NCBI GenBank assembly: GCA_029167225.1
Contig: JARFNK010000002.1
Location: 1-64,000, forward strand
Reading direction: 5' to 3'
DNA length: 64,000 nt
DNA from: Sphingobium arseniciresistens
GTDB taxonomy: Bacteria; Pseudomonadota; Alphaproteobacteria; Sphingomonadales; Sphingomonadaceae
Shown in pieces: positions 25,841 through 34,479 of the stretch (positions within the stretch are counted from its first letter, which is position 1; each line of letters opens with the position of its first letter). A program made the position numbers and the translations under genes. The notes under the pieces are model-generated. The model was not told where the DNA came from, did no database searches, and saw only the letters and a program-made list of their open reading frames with translations.

Positions 25841-27070
25841 TCAGGCGGAGCGGGGCATGCCGTTCCGTGCCAGCGTGCAGAGTAGCAGTGCCGTCAGGCT
25901 CGCCCGTTCGCCCAGGCTCGGCACGATCAGATATTCCTGATCCGAATGGATCGATCCGCCGCGAACCCCCATCGTGTCCACCACGGGCACGCCGCAGGCG
26001 GCAATATTATTGCCGTCGCATACCCCGCCCGTGTCGCGCCAGCCGATGTCCTGCCCCAGCCGCCGGCCGCAATCGCGTACCAGCGTGAACAGCGCCAGCG
26101 CGCGATCATCCATTGGCTTGGGTGGCCGGCCGAAGCCGCCGTGGATGTGGATCGCCACCTCGCGGCGCTCCGCCACGTCGTCAAGCACCGCTTTCAGCGC
26201 GTCTTGTGCCGCCTGTTGGTCGGCGGGCGTCCGCGGGCGCATGTTGACCCGCAGGATCGCATGATCGGGCACGACATTGTTCGGCCCGCCGCCATCGATC
26301 CGCGCGGGATTGACGGACAGCCCGTCACGGATCAGCGCTTCCAGCCGGAGCGCTATCTCCGCAGCGGCCAACAGGGCATTGCGCCCGTCGCCGGGATTGC
26401 GCCCGGCATGCGCGCTCCGGCCGGTGACGACGATCGAGAAATTGCCGCTGCCCGGCCGCGCGCCCGCCAATGTGCCGTCGGGCAGGGCGGAGGGTTCATA
26501 GGTGAAGGCGGCCTGCTTGCCCTGCGCGGCCTGCATGAGGAGCGCGGCGGAACCGGGCGATCCGATCTCCTCGTCACTGTTCAACACTACCTGATAGCCG
26601 ATGCGGTCGCGCAGCGGCGACGCTTCGAACGCCTTAAGAGCCGCCAGCATCACCGCGATCCCGCCCTTCATGTCGGCGACGCCGGGGCCGTTGAGCATGC
26701 CTTCATTCAGCCACTGGCACGTCTGGAAGCGGCTGTCTGCCGGAAATACCGTGTCCATATGGCCGGTGAGGAGCAGTTGCAGCGGAGCGTCCGGGCGGAC
26801 CGTCAGCAGGATATTGTCGCCCAATGCCATCGGGCTTTCCCGTCCGTCCGCAGCAACCGACGTCACCGGTGCGGCAGGCAGGCGGTCAAGGTCGCCCGGC
26901 AGCACGGAAAAGGCGTCGACCAGTCGCCCGGCCATTGCCGAAAGCCCGTCCAAGTTGCGCGATCCGCTGTTGATCGCCGACCAATCGAGTATCTGGTCGA
27001 GCATCGGCGCGGCGCAGGCTGCCTCCAGTACCGGCCGGTCTTCGGGCAGCAGGTCCGCATCTCTCGCCAT
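25841..27070 (-). CDS. M20 metallohydrolase, carboxypeptidase-G2-like deacylase
   Basis: A 409-residue cytoplasmic zinc hydrolase, last gene of the six-gene operon. Its ATG at 27070 overlaps the astD stop as TGATG, so the start is firm. M20 landmarks are GHMDTVFP (His104, Asp106), GPGVADMKGGIAVM (Asp133) and NSDEEIGSPG (Glu167/Glu168), with a dimerisation lid after VTGRSAHAGRNPGDGRNA. CPG2/DapE/ArgE relatives remove glutamate or succinate from N-acyl amino acids. In this position it probably replaces the unrelated AstE, desuccinylating N-succinylglutamate or N-succinyl-2-aminoadipate. Family call is firm; substrate is inference from the operon. Confidence 0.87.
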   Translation of the reverse strand: MARDADLLPEDRPVLEAACAAPMLDQILDWSAINSGSRNLDGLSAMAGRLVDAFSVLPGDLDRLPAAPVTSVAADGRESPMALGDNILLTVRPDAPLQLLLTGHMDTVFPADSRFQTCQWLNEGMLNGPGVADMKGGIAVMLAALKAFEASPLRDRIGYQVVLNSDEEIGSPGSAALLMQAAQGKQAAFTYEPSALPDGTLAGARPGSGNFSIVVTGRSAHAGRNPGDGRNALLAAAEIALRLEALIRDGLSVNPARIDGGGPNNVVPDHAILRVNMRPRTPADQQAAQDALKAVLDDVAERREVAIHIHGGFGRPPKPMDDRALALFTLVRDCGRRLGQDIGWRDTGGVCDGNNIAACGVPVVDTMGVRGGSIHSDQEYLIVPSLGERASLTALLLCTLARNGMPRSA

Positions 27071-28473
27071 CAGCTCAGTCCCGGCACGGCCATCGCCTCG
27101 ACCGCCAAAGCTTCGAAACTGGCGGCGGGGAAGGCGCAATAGTCGGCGGCATAATAGGCGCTCGGCCGGTGATTGCCCGAACTGCCCAATCCGCCGAAGG
27201 GCATGGAGGAGGCAGCGCCGGTGGTCGGCCGGTTCCAGTTGACGACGCCCGCGCGGATATGCGCGGAGAAACGGTCCCACAGCGCCGGATCGGCCGAAAT
27301 CAGGCCTGCGGATAGGCCGAACGCGGTGGCGTTGGCTTCGGCAATGGCGGCATCGAAACCGGCGACGCGGCGGATCTGTAGCACCGGCGCGAAAATTTCG
27401 CTGTCGGGCGTGCTGATGCCGGTCGTCTCCAGAACCACCGGCGCCATGAAGGCGCTGCTGCGGCCTTCAAGCGTGCGGGGGCCAAGCAGCGGCTTTGCCC
27501 CGGCCGCCAGTAGCCCGTCGAGTGCAGCGCGCGCGCCATCGGCGGCACGGGCCGACACCAGCGGCCCCATGAACGCTTCGCCATCCTCGTTCCACGCCGC
27601 GATCGGCAGCCGGGCGGCCAGCGCCACGATCGCCTCGATTATCGTGTCGCCCGCCGCCCCCTCTGGCACGATCAGCCGTCGCGCGCAGGAGCAACGCTGG
27701 CCTGTGGTGATGAACGCGCTGTGCGCCACCAGCGAGGCGATGGCGTCGGGCTCTCCGTCCCACGCGATCAGCGGATTGTTGCCGCCCAGCTCCAGCGCCA
27801 GGATGACACCGGGCCGGTCCACGAAAAGGCGACGGAAATGCGCGCCCGCGCCGGCCGATCCGGTAAAGAGCAGCCCGTCGATATCGGCCGCCAGCAGTGC
27901 CGCGCCGGTCTCCCGGCCGCCCTGCGCAACCTGCAGCACATCCTCGGGCAGCCCCGCCGTCCGCCATGCCGCCAGCATCCGCTCGGCCGTCGCGGGCGCT
28001 TCCTCGGACGGTTTGAATATGATCACATTGCCCGCCAGCAGCGCCGGCACGATATGGCCGTTGGGCAGGTGGCCGGGGAAATTATAGGGTCCAAGCACGA
28101 CCATTACGCCATGCGGCCGATGGCGCAGAACGGCGCGGCCGAAGGGCATGGCCTGGTCCTTCGTGCCGGCGCGCTCGGCCTGGGCGGTGATGGAAATTTC
28201 TACCTTGCCGATCATGGCGGCGACTTCGCCCCGGCTTTCCCACAGCAGCTTGCCCGTCTCGCGCGAGATGGTGCGGGCCATTTCCTCCGCATCGGCTTTC
28301 AGGGCGTCGGCATAGCGCCGCACGATCGCAATCCGTGCGTCGAGCGCGGTTGCTGCCCAGCCGGGGAAGGCGGCGCGGGCGCGGGCGATCGCCGCCTCGC
28401 AGCCGGCGGGGGCAAGCGCGGGGCCTTCCCAGACGATATCCTGCGTGGCGGGGTCGATCGAACGAAGCATCAT
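27070..28473 (-). CDS. astD: AstD-type N-succinylglutamate-semialdehyde dehydrogenase
   Basis: A 467-residue NAD(P)-dependent aldehyde dehydrogenase. It has the Rossmann and catalytic signatures PYNFPGHLPNGHIVPALLAG, LFTGSAGAGAHFRRLF, LALELGGNNPLIAWD (Glu228) and GQRCSCARRLIVP (catalytic Cys261). LPNGHIVPALLAGN and the C-terminal NRPTTGAASSMPFGGLG are typical of AstD. It oxidises the semialdehyde produced by AstC to the N-succinyl dicarboxylic amino acid. The start is five bases behind the astA stop; the stop overlaps the M20 start by one base. If the operon acts on lysine the substrate is one carbon longer than in arginine breakdown. Confidence 0.9.
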   Translation of the reverse strand: MMLRSIDPATQDIVWEGPALAPAGCEAAIARARAAFPGWAATALDARIAIVRRYADALKADAEEMARTISRETGKLLWESRGEVAAMIGKVEISITAQAERAGTKDQAMPFGRAVLRHRPHGVMVVLGPYNFPGHLPNGHIVPALLAGNVIIFKPSEEAPATAERMLAAWRTAGLPEDVLQVAQGGRETGAALLAADIDGLLFTGSAGAGAHFRRLFVDRPGVILALELGGNNPLIAWDGEPDAIASLVAHSAFITTGQRCSCARRLIVPEGAAGDTIIEAIVALAARLPIAAWNEDGEAFMGPLVSARAADGARAALDGLLAAGAKPLLGPRTLEGRSSAFMAPVVLETTGISTPDSEIFAPVLQIRRVAGFDAAIAEANATAFGLSAGLISADPALWDRFSAHIRAGVVNWNRPTTGAASSMPFGGLGSSGNHRPSAYYAADYCAFPAASFEALAVEAMAVPGLS

Positions 28474-28478
28474 AAGTC

Positions 28479-29483
28479 CTAGCTTAGCTGAAGGGTGGCG
28501 CCCTCGGCCAGTCCCAGCAGGGTGGCGGTGGCGGGGGAGAGGGTGGCGCTGTCGCCGTCCACCAGGACGGGCGCCCGCGTCGCGCGGAAGGCGGCGATGC
28601 TGTCGGTGGAGATCAGCCTCTCCTCGGTCCCTTCATCGACGGGCGCGATCTTCAGTGACAGCATTCGTGCCGAGGCGATGGTGCCGATGGCATCGCGGCG
28701 GCAGGTCATGGTCGGCCCGCCGTCGAAGATATCGACCAGGCCGGAGCGCTGGAACCCTTCCTTCTCCAGCATCTTGAGCGCCGGGACGCCGTGCCGGTGT
28801 ACCACGCCGATCGCCTCGCGCGCGGCCGCATCGACCAGTTCGGTGTAGAGCGGGTGGCGCGGGGCGAGGTCCAGGATGAACTGGCCGTCGGTAGAGGTGA
28901 TCATGCGATCGGCCTCCTCGAAGGGCAGGCGGAAGAATTTGCTGGCGATCCCGTCCCAGAAGGGACTGTTGTCGGCATCGTCGAACCAGCCGCGCAATTC
29001 GGCCATGATCGTCTCGCAAAAACGATCGCGCTGGGTGCCGATCAGCAGGTAGCGTGCCCGCGCCAGCAGGGCGCCGGCGCCGCTCTGCCGCTTGCCCGGT
29101 CGCAGGAACAGCGATCCGACTTCGGACATGTCGCTGCACTCATTGACCAGCACCAAGGCATTATGATCGAAACGGGTCGCCGTGGCCGAAGAATATTGCG
29201 CCAGCGTCACCACGCGGAAGGAGAAATGGGGGCGGGCGATGCCGACGCCCCCCTTTACGCCCGCTACGCCCTCGATCTGGCCGGTCTCGCTATTTTCCAG
29301 CATCAGGACATACCAGGCCTCGCGGGGCTCGACGACGCCGGTGAAGCTGGCTTCCGACAGCGTGAGCCGATCGGTCAGCGTCGCCCGGTCCTCCGGCAGG
29401 CTGGTGAAGCCCCGGCCGGAGAGATAGGCAAGTTCCATCAGTGCATCGATGTCGGCCGGCCCTGCCGGGCGGACGACAAGCAT
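28479..29483 (-). CDS. astA: Arginine N-succinyltransferase family protein (AstA)
   Basis: A 334-residue succinyl-CoA-dependent N-acyltransferase. ATG 29483 overlaps the astC stop as TGATG; an upstream in-frame ATG at 29597 lies inside astC and is ignored. AstA landmarks include VRPAGPADIDALMELAYLSG, SFTGVVEPREAWYVLMLE, FSFRVVTLAQYSS, NECSDMSEVGSLFLRP and PFWDGIASKFFRLPFEEADR. In the AST pathway it succinylates the alpha-amino group of arginine. No astB (succinylarginine dihydrolase) is in the operon, so arginine cannot be processed by these genes alone. Ornithine or lysine would fit the downstream enzymes without AstB. Substrate is inference. Confidence 0.92.
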   Translation of the reverse strand: MLVVRPAGPADIDALMELAYLSGRGFTSLPEDRATLTDRLTLSEASFTGVVEPREAWYVLMLENSETGQIEGVAGVKGGVGIARPHFSFRVVTLAQYSSATATRFDHNALVLVNECSDMSEVGSLFLRPGKRQSGAGALLARARYLLIGTQRDRFCETIMAELRGWFDDADNSPFWDGIASKFFRLPFEEADRMITSTDGQFILDLAPRHPLYTELVDAAAREAIGVVHRHGVPALKMLEKEGFQRSGLVDIFDGGPTMTCRRDAIGTIASARMLSLKIAPVDEGTEERLISTDSIAAFRATRAPVLVDGDSATLSPATATLLGLAEGATLQLS

Positions 29484-30685
29484 CAGGCCGCCTTGGCGAG
29501 CGATGCGCGGGTCGCTGCGAACGCCGCTTCCAGCCGCGTGACGGCCTCGTCGGCTTCCGCTGCCGTAATGAGCAGCGAGGGCAGCATACGGATGCAATTC
29601 TCGCCGCCGCCGGCCACCAGGAGGCCATGGTCGCGCGCCGTCGCCATCATCTCGCGATTATTGGTGACGAGCTTGACGCCGATCAGCAGTCCCTTGCCGC
29701 GCACGTCCACCGCAATGTCGGGATAGCGGGCCGCAAGCGCCTCCAGCCCCGCGCGAAGCCGGGCGGAGACGGTGCGGACATTCTCCAGCGTCTCTTCCCG
29801 CGCGATCAGGTCGAACGCCGCGCTACCGACCGCCATCGCCAGCGGATTGCCACCGAAGGTGGAGCCGTGGACGCCCACGACCATGCCCTTGGCCGCTTCA
29901 GCCGTGGCAAGCGTCGCGCCCACCGGAAAGCCGCAGCCCAGCGCCTTCGCCACCGCCATGATGTCGGGCGCAACGCCATCGAACCACTGGTGGGCGAAAA
30001 GCTTGCCGGTGCGTCCCATGCCCGACTGCACCTCGTCATAGATGAGCAGCGTTCCGGTCTCGTCGCACAATTGGCGTATGCGACGCAGCCAGTCTTCGCT
30101 CAGCGCGCGGGCGCCGCCTTCACCCTGTACCGGCTCCACGATGACGGCGGCGCTGGTGGGGCGACGGATCGCCGCTTCGATCCCGGCGGCATCGTCGATG
30201 TCCAGCTGCTCATAGCCGGGCAGGCGCGGGCCGAAGCCCTCGACATAGCTGGGATTGCCCGCCGCGTTGATCGTGGCATAGGTGCGGCCGTGGAAAGAGC
30301 CGGCGAAGCCGAAAATGTCGATCCGCTCCGGCGCGCCGTTGACGCTGTGATAGCGGCGCGCGGTCTTAAGCGCGCATTCCACCGCCTCCGATCCCGAATT
30401 GCCGAAGAAGACGACGTCGGCAAAGCTGTTTTCGACCAGCCTGTGCGCCAGCGCCTCCTGTCCTGGGATACGGAAGATGTTGGAGACGTGCCACAGTTTG
30501 CCGGCCTGCTCGGTAAGTGCCGCGACGAGGGCGGGATGGGCATGGCCCAGGCTGTTGGTGGCGATGCCGGCCACGCAGTCGAGGAAACTGCGGCCGTCCG
30601 TGGCATGCAGCCACACACCCTCGCCGCGTTCCACCTCCACCGGCGCGCGGTTGTAGACTGCCATCAGGTCACTCGACATATTCAC
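29483..30685 (-). CDS. astC: AstC/ArgD-type class III omega-aminotransferase
   Basis: A 400-residue PLP-dependent omega-aminotransferase of the acetylornithine/succinylornithine group. Visible motifs are LDCVAGIATNSLGHAHP, FFGNSGSEAVECALKTAR, FAGSFHGRT, VEPVQGEGGA, LIYDEVQSGMGRTG (Asp217 to PLP) and the Schiff-base region IMAVAKALGCGFP (Lys247). It moves the terminal amino group of an N-acylated diamine amino acid to 2-oxoglutarate. Being between the FAD dehydrogenase and astA it is assigned AstC rather than the biosynthetic ArgD. This group also accepts acyl-lysine derivatives in other systems, which supports the lysine hypothesis. The gene starts directly at the end of the upstream gene. 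Confidence 0.9.
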   Translation of the reverse strand: MNMSSDLMAVYNRAPVEVERGEGVWLHATDGRSFLDCVAGIATNSLGHAHPALVAALTEQAGKLWHVSNIFRIPGQEALAHRLVENSFADVVFFGNSGSEAVECALKTARRYHSVNGAPERIDIFGFAGSFHGRTYATINAAGNPSYVEGFGPRLPGYEQLDIDDAAGIEAAIRRPTSAAVIVEPVQGEGGARALSEDWLRRIRQLCDETGTLLIYDEVQSGMGRTGKLFAHQWFDGVAPDIMAVAKALGCGFPVGATLATAEAAKGMVVGVHGSTFGGNPLAMAVGSAAFDLIAREETLENVRTVSARLRAGLEALAARYPDIAVDVRGKGLLIGVKLVTNNREMMATARDHGLLVAGGGENCIRMLPSLLITAAEADEAVTRLEAAFAATRASLAKAA

Positions 30686-32104
30686 TTACTCCATTCCGAA
30701 ATCGATGCGTCCCATCGGGACTGGTGCCATCAGGCGCTGGATTGCGCCGGCCAGCCGGCGCACGCCTGCGGGCACGAAGCGAGAATAATGTGCGATGTTG
30801 CGCGGGCCGATGCCGTGTTCCGCGCTGAAGCTGCCGCCATATTCGCGGACGACCGCGTCGAAGATGATCGTGCGGGCGCGCTCGATCATCGCCGCGTCGG
30901 GCGTTCCGGCGCCGTGGGGCCAGACCAGATTATAGTGCAGCCCGCCATCGCCGATGTGGCCGAAATCATGCGGCTGGAGCATGGGAGCCGCCTCGGCCAG
31001 TCGCGCGGCCATGTCGGTGCGGAACCGCATCACGTCGCCGCGCTTCAGCGCAATGTCGCAGCCCACGACCACCCCCTTGGCGCGCAGCCCTTCGGGTACC
31101 GCATGCCGGATCGCCCACAGGCCGTCGCGATGGTCGATGGCGACATCGATCACCGGCGCCTCCACGCCTTCCATCATCGGCGCCAGCACTGCGGCGAGTT
31201 GTTCCTCCAAAATATCGGAATCGAAGGCGGCGGGGGCCGACAGTTCCACCAGCACGGCATAGGCCGGGATGGCGCCAAAGGGCGCGCGCAGGCCGGGGAC
31301 ATGATCGAGCGCAACCGTGATGGCCGGCGCGCTCAATCCCTCGAAGGCGGACAGCAACGCGCCGAAACTGTCCTCCAGCGCCAGTAACAGTCCCAATGCG
31401 GCGCTCGCCTCGCGCAGCGCGATCATCGCCGTCATCTGGTGCGCGGGGCGGCGATGCAGCGCCACCGTCGCGCGGGTCACGATGCCGGTCGATCCGCCGC
31501 TGCCGACCAGCATCTGTTTCAGGTCGAGGCCGGTGTTGTTCTTCCAGAGCGGCGCGCCAAGCGTCCGCTGCGTGCCATCCACGTCGGCGCAGACATAGTC
31601 CACCGCCATCAGGTTCGCGCGCACGTCGCCGTAGCGCAGCAGCCGCGCGCCGCCGGTATTGGCCGCGATCATCCCGCCGATCGACGGGTCCGCGCCCAGG
31701 TCGATGGGAAAGGACAGCCCATGCTCGGCCGCCGCCGCGTTGAGCGCGGACAGGCGCACGCCCGCATCCACGCTCGCGGTGCGGTTGACCGGATCGATCT
31801 CGATATGGCGCGACAGCCGGTCGAGATTGACGATGATGTCGCCGCCCGCTTCCGAAGCGAGGCCCGCGCCGGCAAGGCCCGTGCGTCCGCCCTGGACGAT
31901 GATGCGCAGGCCCGTCTCGGCCGCCAGCCGCACCAGCGCCGCGACTTCGTCGGCATTGGCCGGACGCACCACTGCGAATGGTGCGCCACCGCCTTCGCCA
32001 CGCCCGTCCGCGCGGTAGCCAGCGACATCATCCGCATCGGTCAGCACTCTGGCCGAACCGACGATGGCGCCCAGTCGCTCGATCAGGTGGGCGGTGTCGT
32101 TCAT
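30686..32104 (-). CDS. FAD-linked oxidase, probable D-2-hydroxyglutarate dehydrogenase
   Basis: A 472-residue flavoprotein of the D2HGDH/D-lactate/GlcD family. The FAD-binding PCMH half shows VVRPANADEVAALVRLA, QGGRTGLAGAG (residues 71-81) and the GADPSIGGMIAANTGGAR motif; the C-terminal half shows GHIGDGGLHYN from residue 382 and SAEHGIG (427-433). The ATG at 32104 overlaps the upstream HglS-type stop by four bases. HglS enzymes make D-2-hydroxyglutarate, and its oxidation to 2-oxoglutarate is precisely a D2HGDH reaction, so the coupling makes this the most economical assignment. D-lactate or glycolate specificity cannot be excluded by sequence alone. Confidence 0.83.
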   Translation of the reverse strand: MNDTAHLIERLGAIVGSARVLTDADDVAGYRADGRGEGGGAPFAVVRPANADEVAALVRLAAETGLRIIVQGGRTGLAGAGLASEAGGDIIVNLDRLSRHIEIDPVNRTASVDAGVRLSALNAAAAEHGLSFPIDLGADPSIGGMIAANTGGARLLRYGDVRANLMAVDYVCADVDGTQRTLGAPLWKNNTGLDLKQMLVGSGGSTGIVTRATVALHRRPAHQMTAMIALREASAALGLLLALEDSFGALLSAFEGLSAPAITVALDHVPGLRAPFGAIPAYAVLVELSAPAAFDSDILEEQLAAVLAPMMEGVEAPVIDVAIDHRDGLWAIRHAVPEGLRAKGVVVGCDIALKRGDVMRFRTDMAARLAEAAPMLQPHDFGHIGDGGLHYNLVWPHGAGTPDAAMIERARTIIFDAVVREYGGSFSAEHGIGPRNIAHYSRFVPAGVRRLAGAIQRLMAPVPMGRIDFGME

Positions 32105-33123
32105 GCGCCCTTGGTCATGTGGAAGATGCCGGTGGCGTTGCCGCTGTCGAAGGACAGGTCGAGCGCGCCCGTTTCCGGGTCGAGATCGCGGCTGATGAAT
32201 TCATAGAAGGAACCGGGCACCATCATGCGCTGTTCGCTGCCGTCGGCCGTGATGAAGCCGCGCTCGATCATGTCGGCGCGGAACGCCGTCTGGCGCACGC
32301 GCCCGGTGCGGGAGAATTCCACCTTCTCCTTCATCGGCCGGCCCATCGCCTTCTGCTCGTCGGCCAGGGCGACGACATTGGCGACGCGATCGGTCGCATG
32401 ATTGAAGGCATTGCCCTCGGTCGCGATCCAGGCGGCTTCCTTGGATGACTGCTTGAGGATTTCGTAGTCCGCGATCATGGGCTGGTCATGCTGCCGGTCG
32501 AAGGCGCCGACGACGGTAGGCAGCGCGCGGAGGGCATCGTCGAAGGAGATAGTTTCGCCCGCTGCGAAGCGATCCAGCACTGCCTTGGCATGGGTATCCA
32601 GCGGGTCGCGCGAGGCGCCGAAGACGCGGACAGCCGCCGCGGCGAACTGCGCGTCGAACTGGTCGACATGCAGTTCGCTCACGAAGAATTGCGGGATCGT
32701 CTCGGGGAAGTCGCGGTGGCGATAGGCGCGGCCGGTCATGCGCAGCGCGGGCAGGGGGTAGAGCGCGGCATCCTCATAGCCGAGCGGCTCAAGGATCCGG
32801 CGAAAAGCCAGTTCGCCACGCGGCAGCGCGCCGGTGTCGCCATCGACCAGGGCGATCGTGCGGATCGCGCCATGGTCGAAGCATACGGTCGCGCCGCTTG
32901 CCCGCACATCCGCGACATAGGCCGCGCCGCTCGGCACCCGTTCCAGCAAGTCGGCAAACAGCAGGACGTTCATCGCGGCGGAAAATTGCGCGCGAGTCAC
33001 GCCGTCCGTCTGCACGTCCGGGACCATGGGCGCCAGGATGGCGGCGATGGTGTCCCGCCGTTCCTCCCCAACTATAGCGCCGGCCAGTTTCATCACCCAA
33101 TCTTCATTCGCGATCGTCATCAT
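32101..33123 (-). CDS. hglS: DUF1338 2-oxoadipate dioxygenase/decarboxylase (HglS-like)
   Basis: A 340-residue non-heme-iron enzyme of the DUF1338 family, which converts 2-oxoadipate with O2 to D-2-hydroxyglutarate plus CO2 in Pseudomonas lysine breakdown. The likely metal ligands are His84 (FDHGAIRT), His242 (NAFNHATDR) and Glu307 (VPGSFYEFI). Arg88, four residues after His84, matches the substrate arginine I recall in HglS (His70, Arg74, His226, Glu294), and the spacings agree within a few residues. It is shorter than the Pseudomonas enzyme. It is the first gene of the operon and overlaps the FAD dehydrogenase by four bases. The start may be 33123 or the adjacent ATG 33120. Confidence 0.87.
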   Translation of the reverse strand: MMTIANEDWVMKLAGAIVGEERRDTIAAILAPMVPDVQTDGVTRAQFSAAMNVLLFADLLERVPSGAAYVADVRASGATVCFDHGAIRTIALVDGDTGALPRGELAFRRILEPLGYEDAALYPLPALRMTGRAYRHRDFPETIPQFFVSELHVDQFDAQFAAAAVRVFGASRDPLDTHAKAVLDRFAAGETISFDDALRALPTVVGAFDRQHDQPMIADYEILKQSSKEAAWIATEGNAFNHATDRVANVVALADEQKAMGRPMKEKVEFSRTGRVRQTAFRADMIERGFITADGSEQRMMVPGSFYEFISRDLDPETGALDLSFDSGNATGIFHMTKGA

Positions 33124-33217
33124 GATTCATCTCGTGGTTGGGACGATTTGAAGCTATATGCAGCCTTCATGCGCCAGATCAAAACACAATAGGATCATCT
33201 GTTGATGACGTTATGGA
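33124..33217. promoter_or_regulatory. Divergent hglS / LysR promoter with LysR-type site
   Basis: The 94-bp divergent gap contains TGAAG (33149-33153) and CTTCA (33165-33169) separated by 11 bases, a T-N11-A style dyad typical of LysR-type regulator sites. It lies about 26 bp before the hglS start and 49 bp before the LysR start, suiting autoregulation and activation of the operon. Functional assignment is inference. Confidence 0.5.
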
Positions 33218-34144
33218 ATGAATGAAGGGCGGCAACTGCTGCCCCCCATGGCCGCGCTCAACAGTTTCGTCGCGGCGGCCCGCCATGGCAGCTTCTCGCG
33301 CGCCGGCGAGCAGGTGGGGCTGACCCAAAGCGCGGTCAGCCGGCAGGTCGCGATCCTGGAAGACTGGCTGCAAACGCCGCTGTTCGACCGCAAGGGCCGG
33401 CGGGTGACGCTGAATGCGGCGGGGCAGGCTTATGCTGATCAAGTGCGCCCGGCGCTCGACCGCATTCGTGCGGCGACCGGCCAACTGCTTCACCAGAAGG
33501 GCGGGCACGAACTGACCGTTGCCACCTTGCCCAGTTTCGGCATGCGATGGCTCGCGCCGCGCTTGCCCGATCTTACTGCCCGGCACCCCGAGATGACGGT
33601 GAATTTCGCGGCACGCGCCTTCCCCTTCGACTTGCACGACGAGGGGTTCGACGCCGCAATCCATTTCGGCAAGCCAGACTGGCCCGATGCCTCGCACCTG
33701 TTCCTGTTCCGCGAGCAGGCGGTGCTGGTCGGCGCGCCGACATGGTTGCGTGACAACAATATCCGCGAACCTCGCGACCTGATCGGCAAGCCGCTTCTGT
33801 TCCAGTCGTCCCGACCGAGCGCCTGGAACCGCTGGTTCGCCGATTGCGGAATTGCAGACCTGCCGCCGCTCAAAGGCGCGACCTTCGAACATTTTCTGAT
33901 GCTGGCGCAGGCGGCTGCCGCAGGGGCAGGGGTGGCGCTCATCCCCCGCTTCCTCATCGATCCCGAACTGGAATCAGGCGCACTCGCCATGCCCTTTTCG
34001 CAGTCGCTCTCCGGCGAGGAAGCCTATTATCTCGTCCGACGCCAGGGATGGGAAAATCACCCGGCGCTCGTCGATTTCGGCAACTGGATCGCGATGCGGG
34101 CATCGGAGCTTGATGGTGATGCGATGGCGCGCGGCATCCCTTGA
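33218..34144 (+). CDS. LysR-family regulator (GcvA-like)
   Basis: A 308-residue LysR-type regulator. The N-terminal winged helix is LPPMAALNSFVAAARHGSFS, then RAGEQVGLTQSAVSRQVAIL, closely following GcvA/AmpR-like members. The effector domain covers residues about 90-300. ATG 33218 keeps the conserved LPP...L lead; ATG 33248 would remove it. Divergent transcription from the hglS-ast operon with a dyad between them makes it the probable regulator of that operon, perhaps sensing an intermediate such as 2-oxoadipate or 2-aminoadipate. Confidence 0.93.
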   Translation: MNEGRQLLPPMAALNSFVAAARHGSFSRAGEQVGLTQSAVSRQVAILEDWLQTPLFDRKGRRVTLNAAGQAYADQVRPALDRIRAATGQLLHQKGGHELTVATLPSFGMRWLAPRLPDLTARHPEMTVNFAARAFPFDLHDEGFDAAIHFGKPDWPDASHLFLFREQAVLVGAPTWLRDNNIREPRDLIGKPLLFQSSRPSAWNRWFADCGIADLPPLKGATFEHFLMLAQAAAAGAGVALIPRFLIDPELESGALAMPFSQSLSGEEAYYLVRRQGWENHPALVDFGNWIAMRASELDGDAMARGIP

Positions 34145-34479
34145 TAGGAAGGTGTTCATCTGGCGAGTTGATGCTGCCTCCAGCAGGGCTCGCACGGGGA
34201 TTTTGCCGTACCGAATCCGCGTCCGGCATCGAGTAGGGGCATTTTACGAGTTCGTTCCAGCCGGCGAAGCAGGCTGGGCCGCGCCCTACAGCTATGCCGT
34301 CAGCATTTCTCTGATCGTGCGGGAAGGGCATGGCAGCGAATGCGGTAATGCAGGCACAGTCATAAAAATGCCGATTATTTCCTGGGTCATGTGGGGGCGT
34401 TTCTCAGGTCAATCGTCAAACCCAATATAGAACAGAAAAATCAGAAATATGGGGAGGAAGAAACAGGGGGTCTCTTTCT
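34145..34479. other. Intergenic region, nothing recognised
   Basis: This 335-bp stretch between the LysR gene and the STN-type TBDR holds short open frames on both strands without recognisable motifs. Its last 100 bases are less GC-rich and end in a GGGGAGGAAG / GGGGG ribosome-site region before ATG 34480. The receptor promoter must be here, but I do not see a clear -35/-10 pair or dyad. Confidence 0.4.

Noticed and set aside
29441..31387. 648-codon plus-strand frame opposite astC and the FAD dehydrogenase
   Set aside because: Antisense shadow of two well-supported genes.
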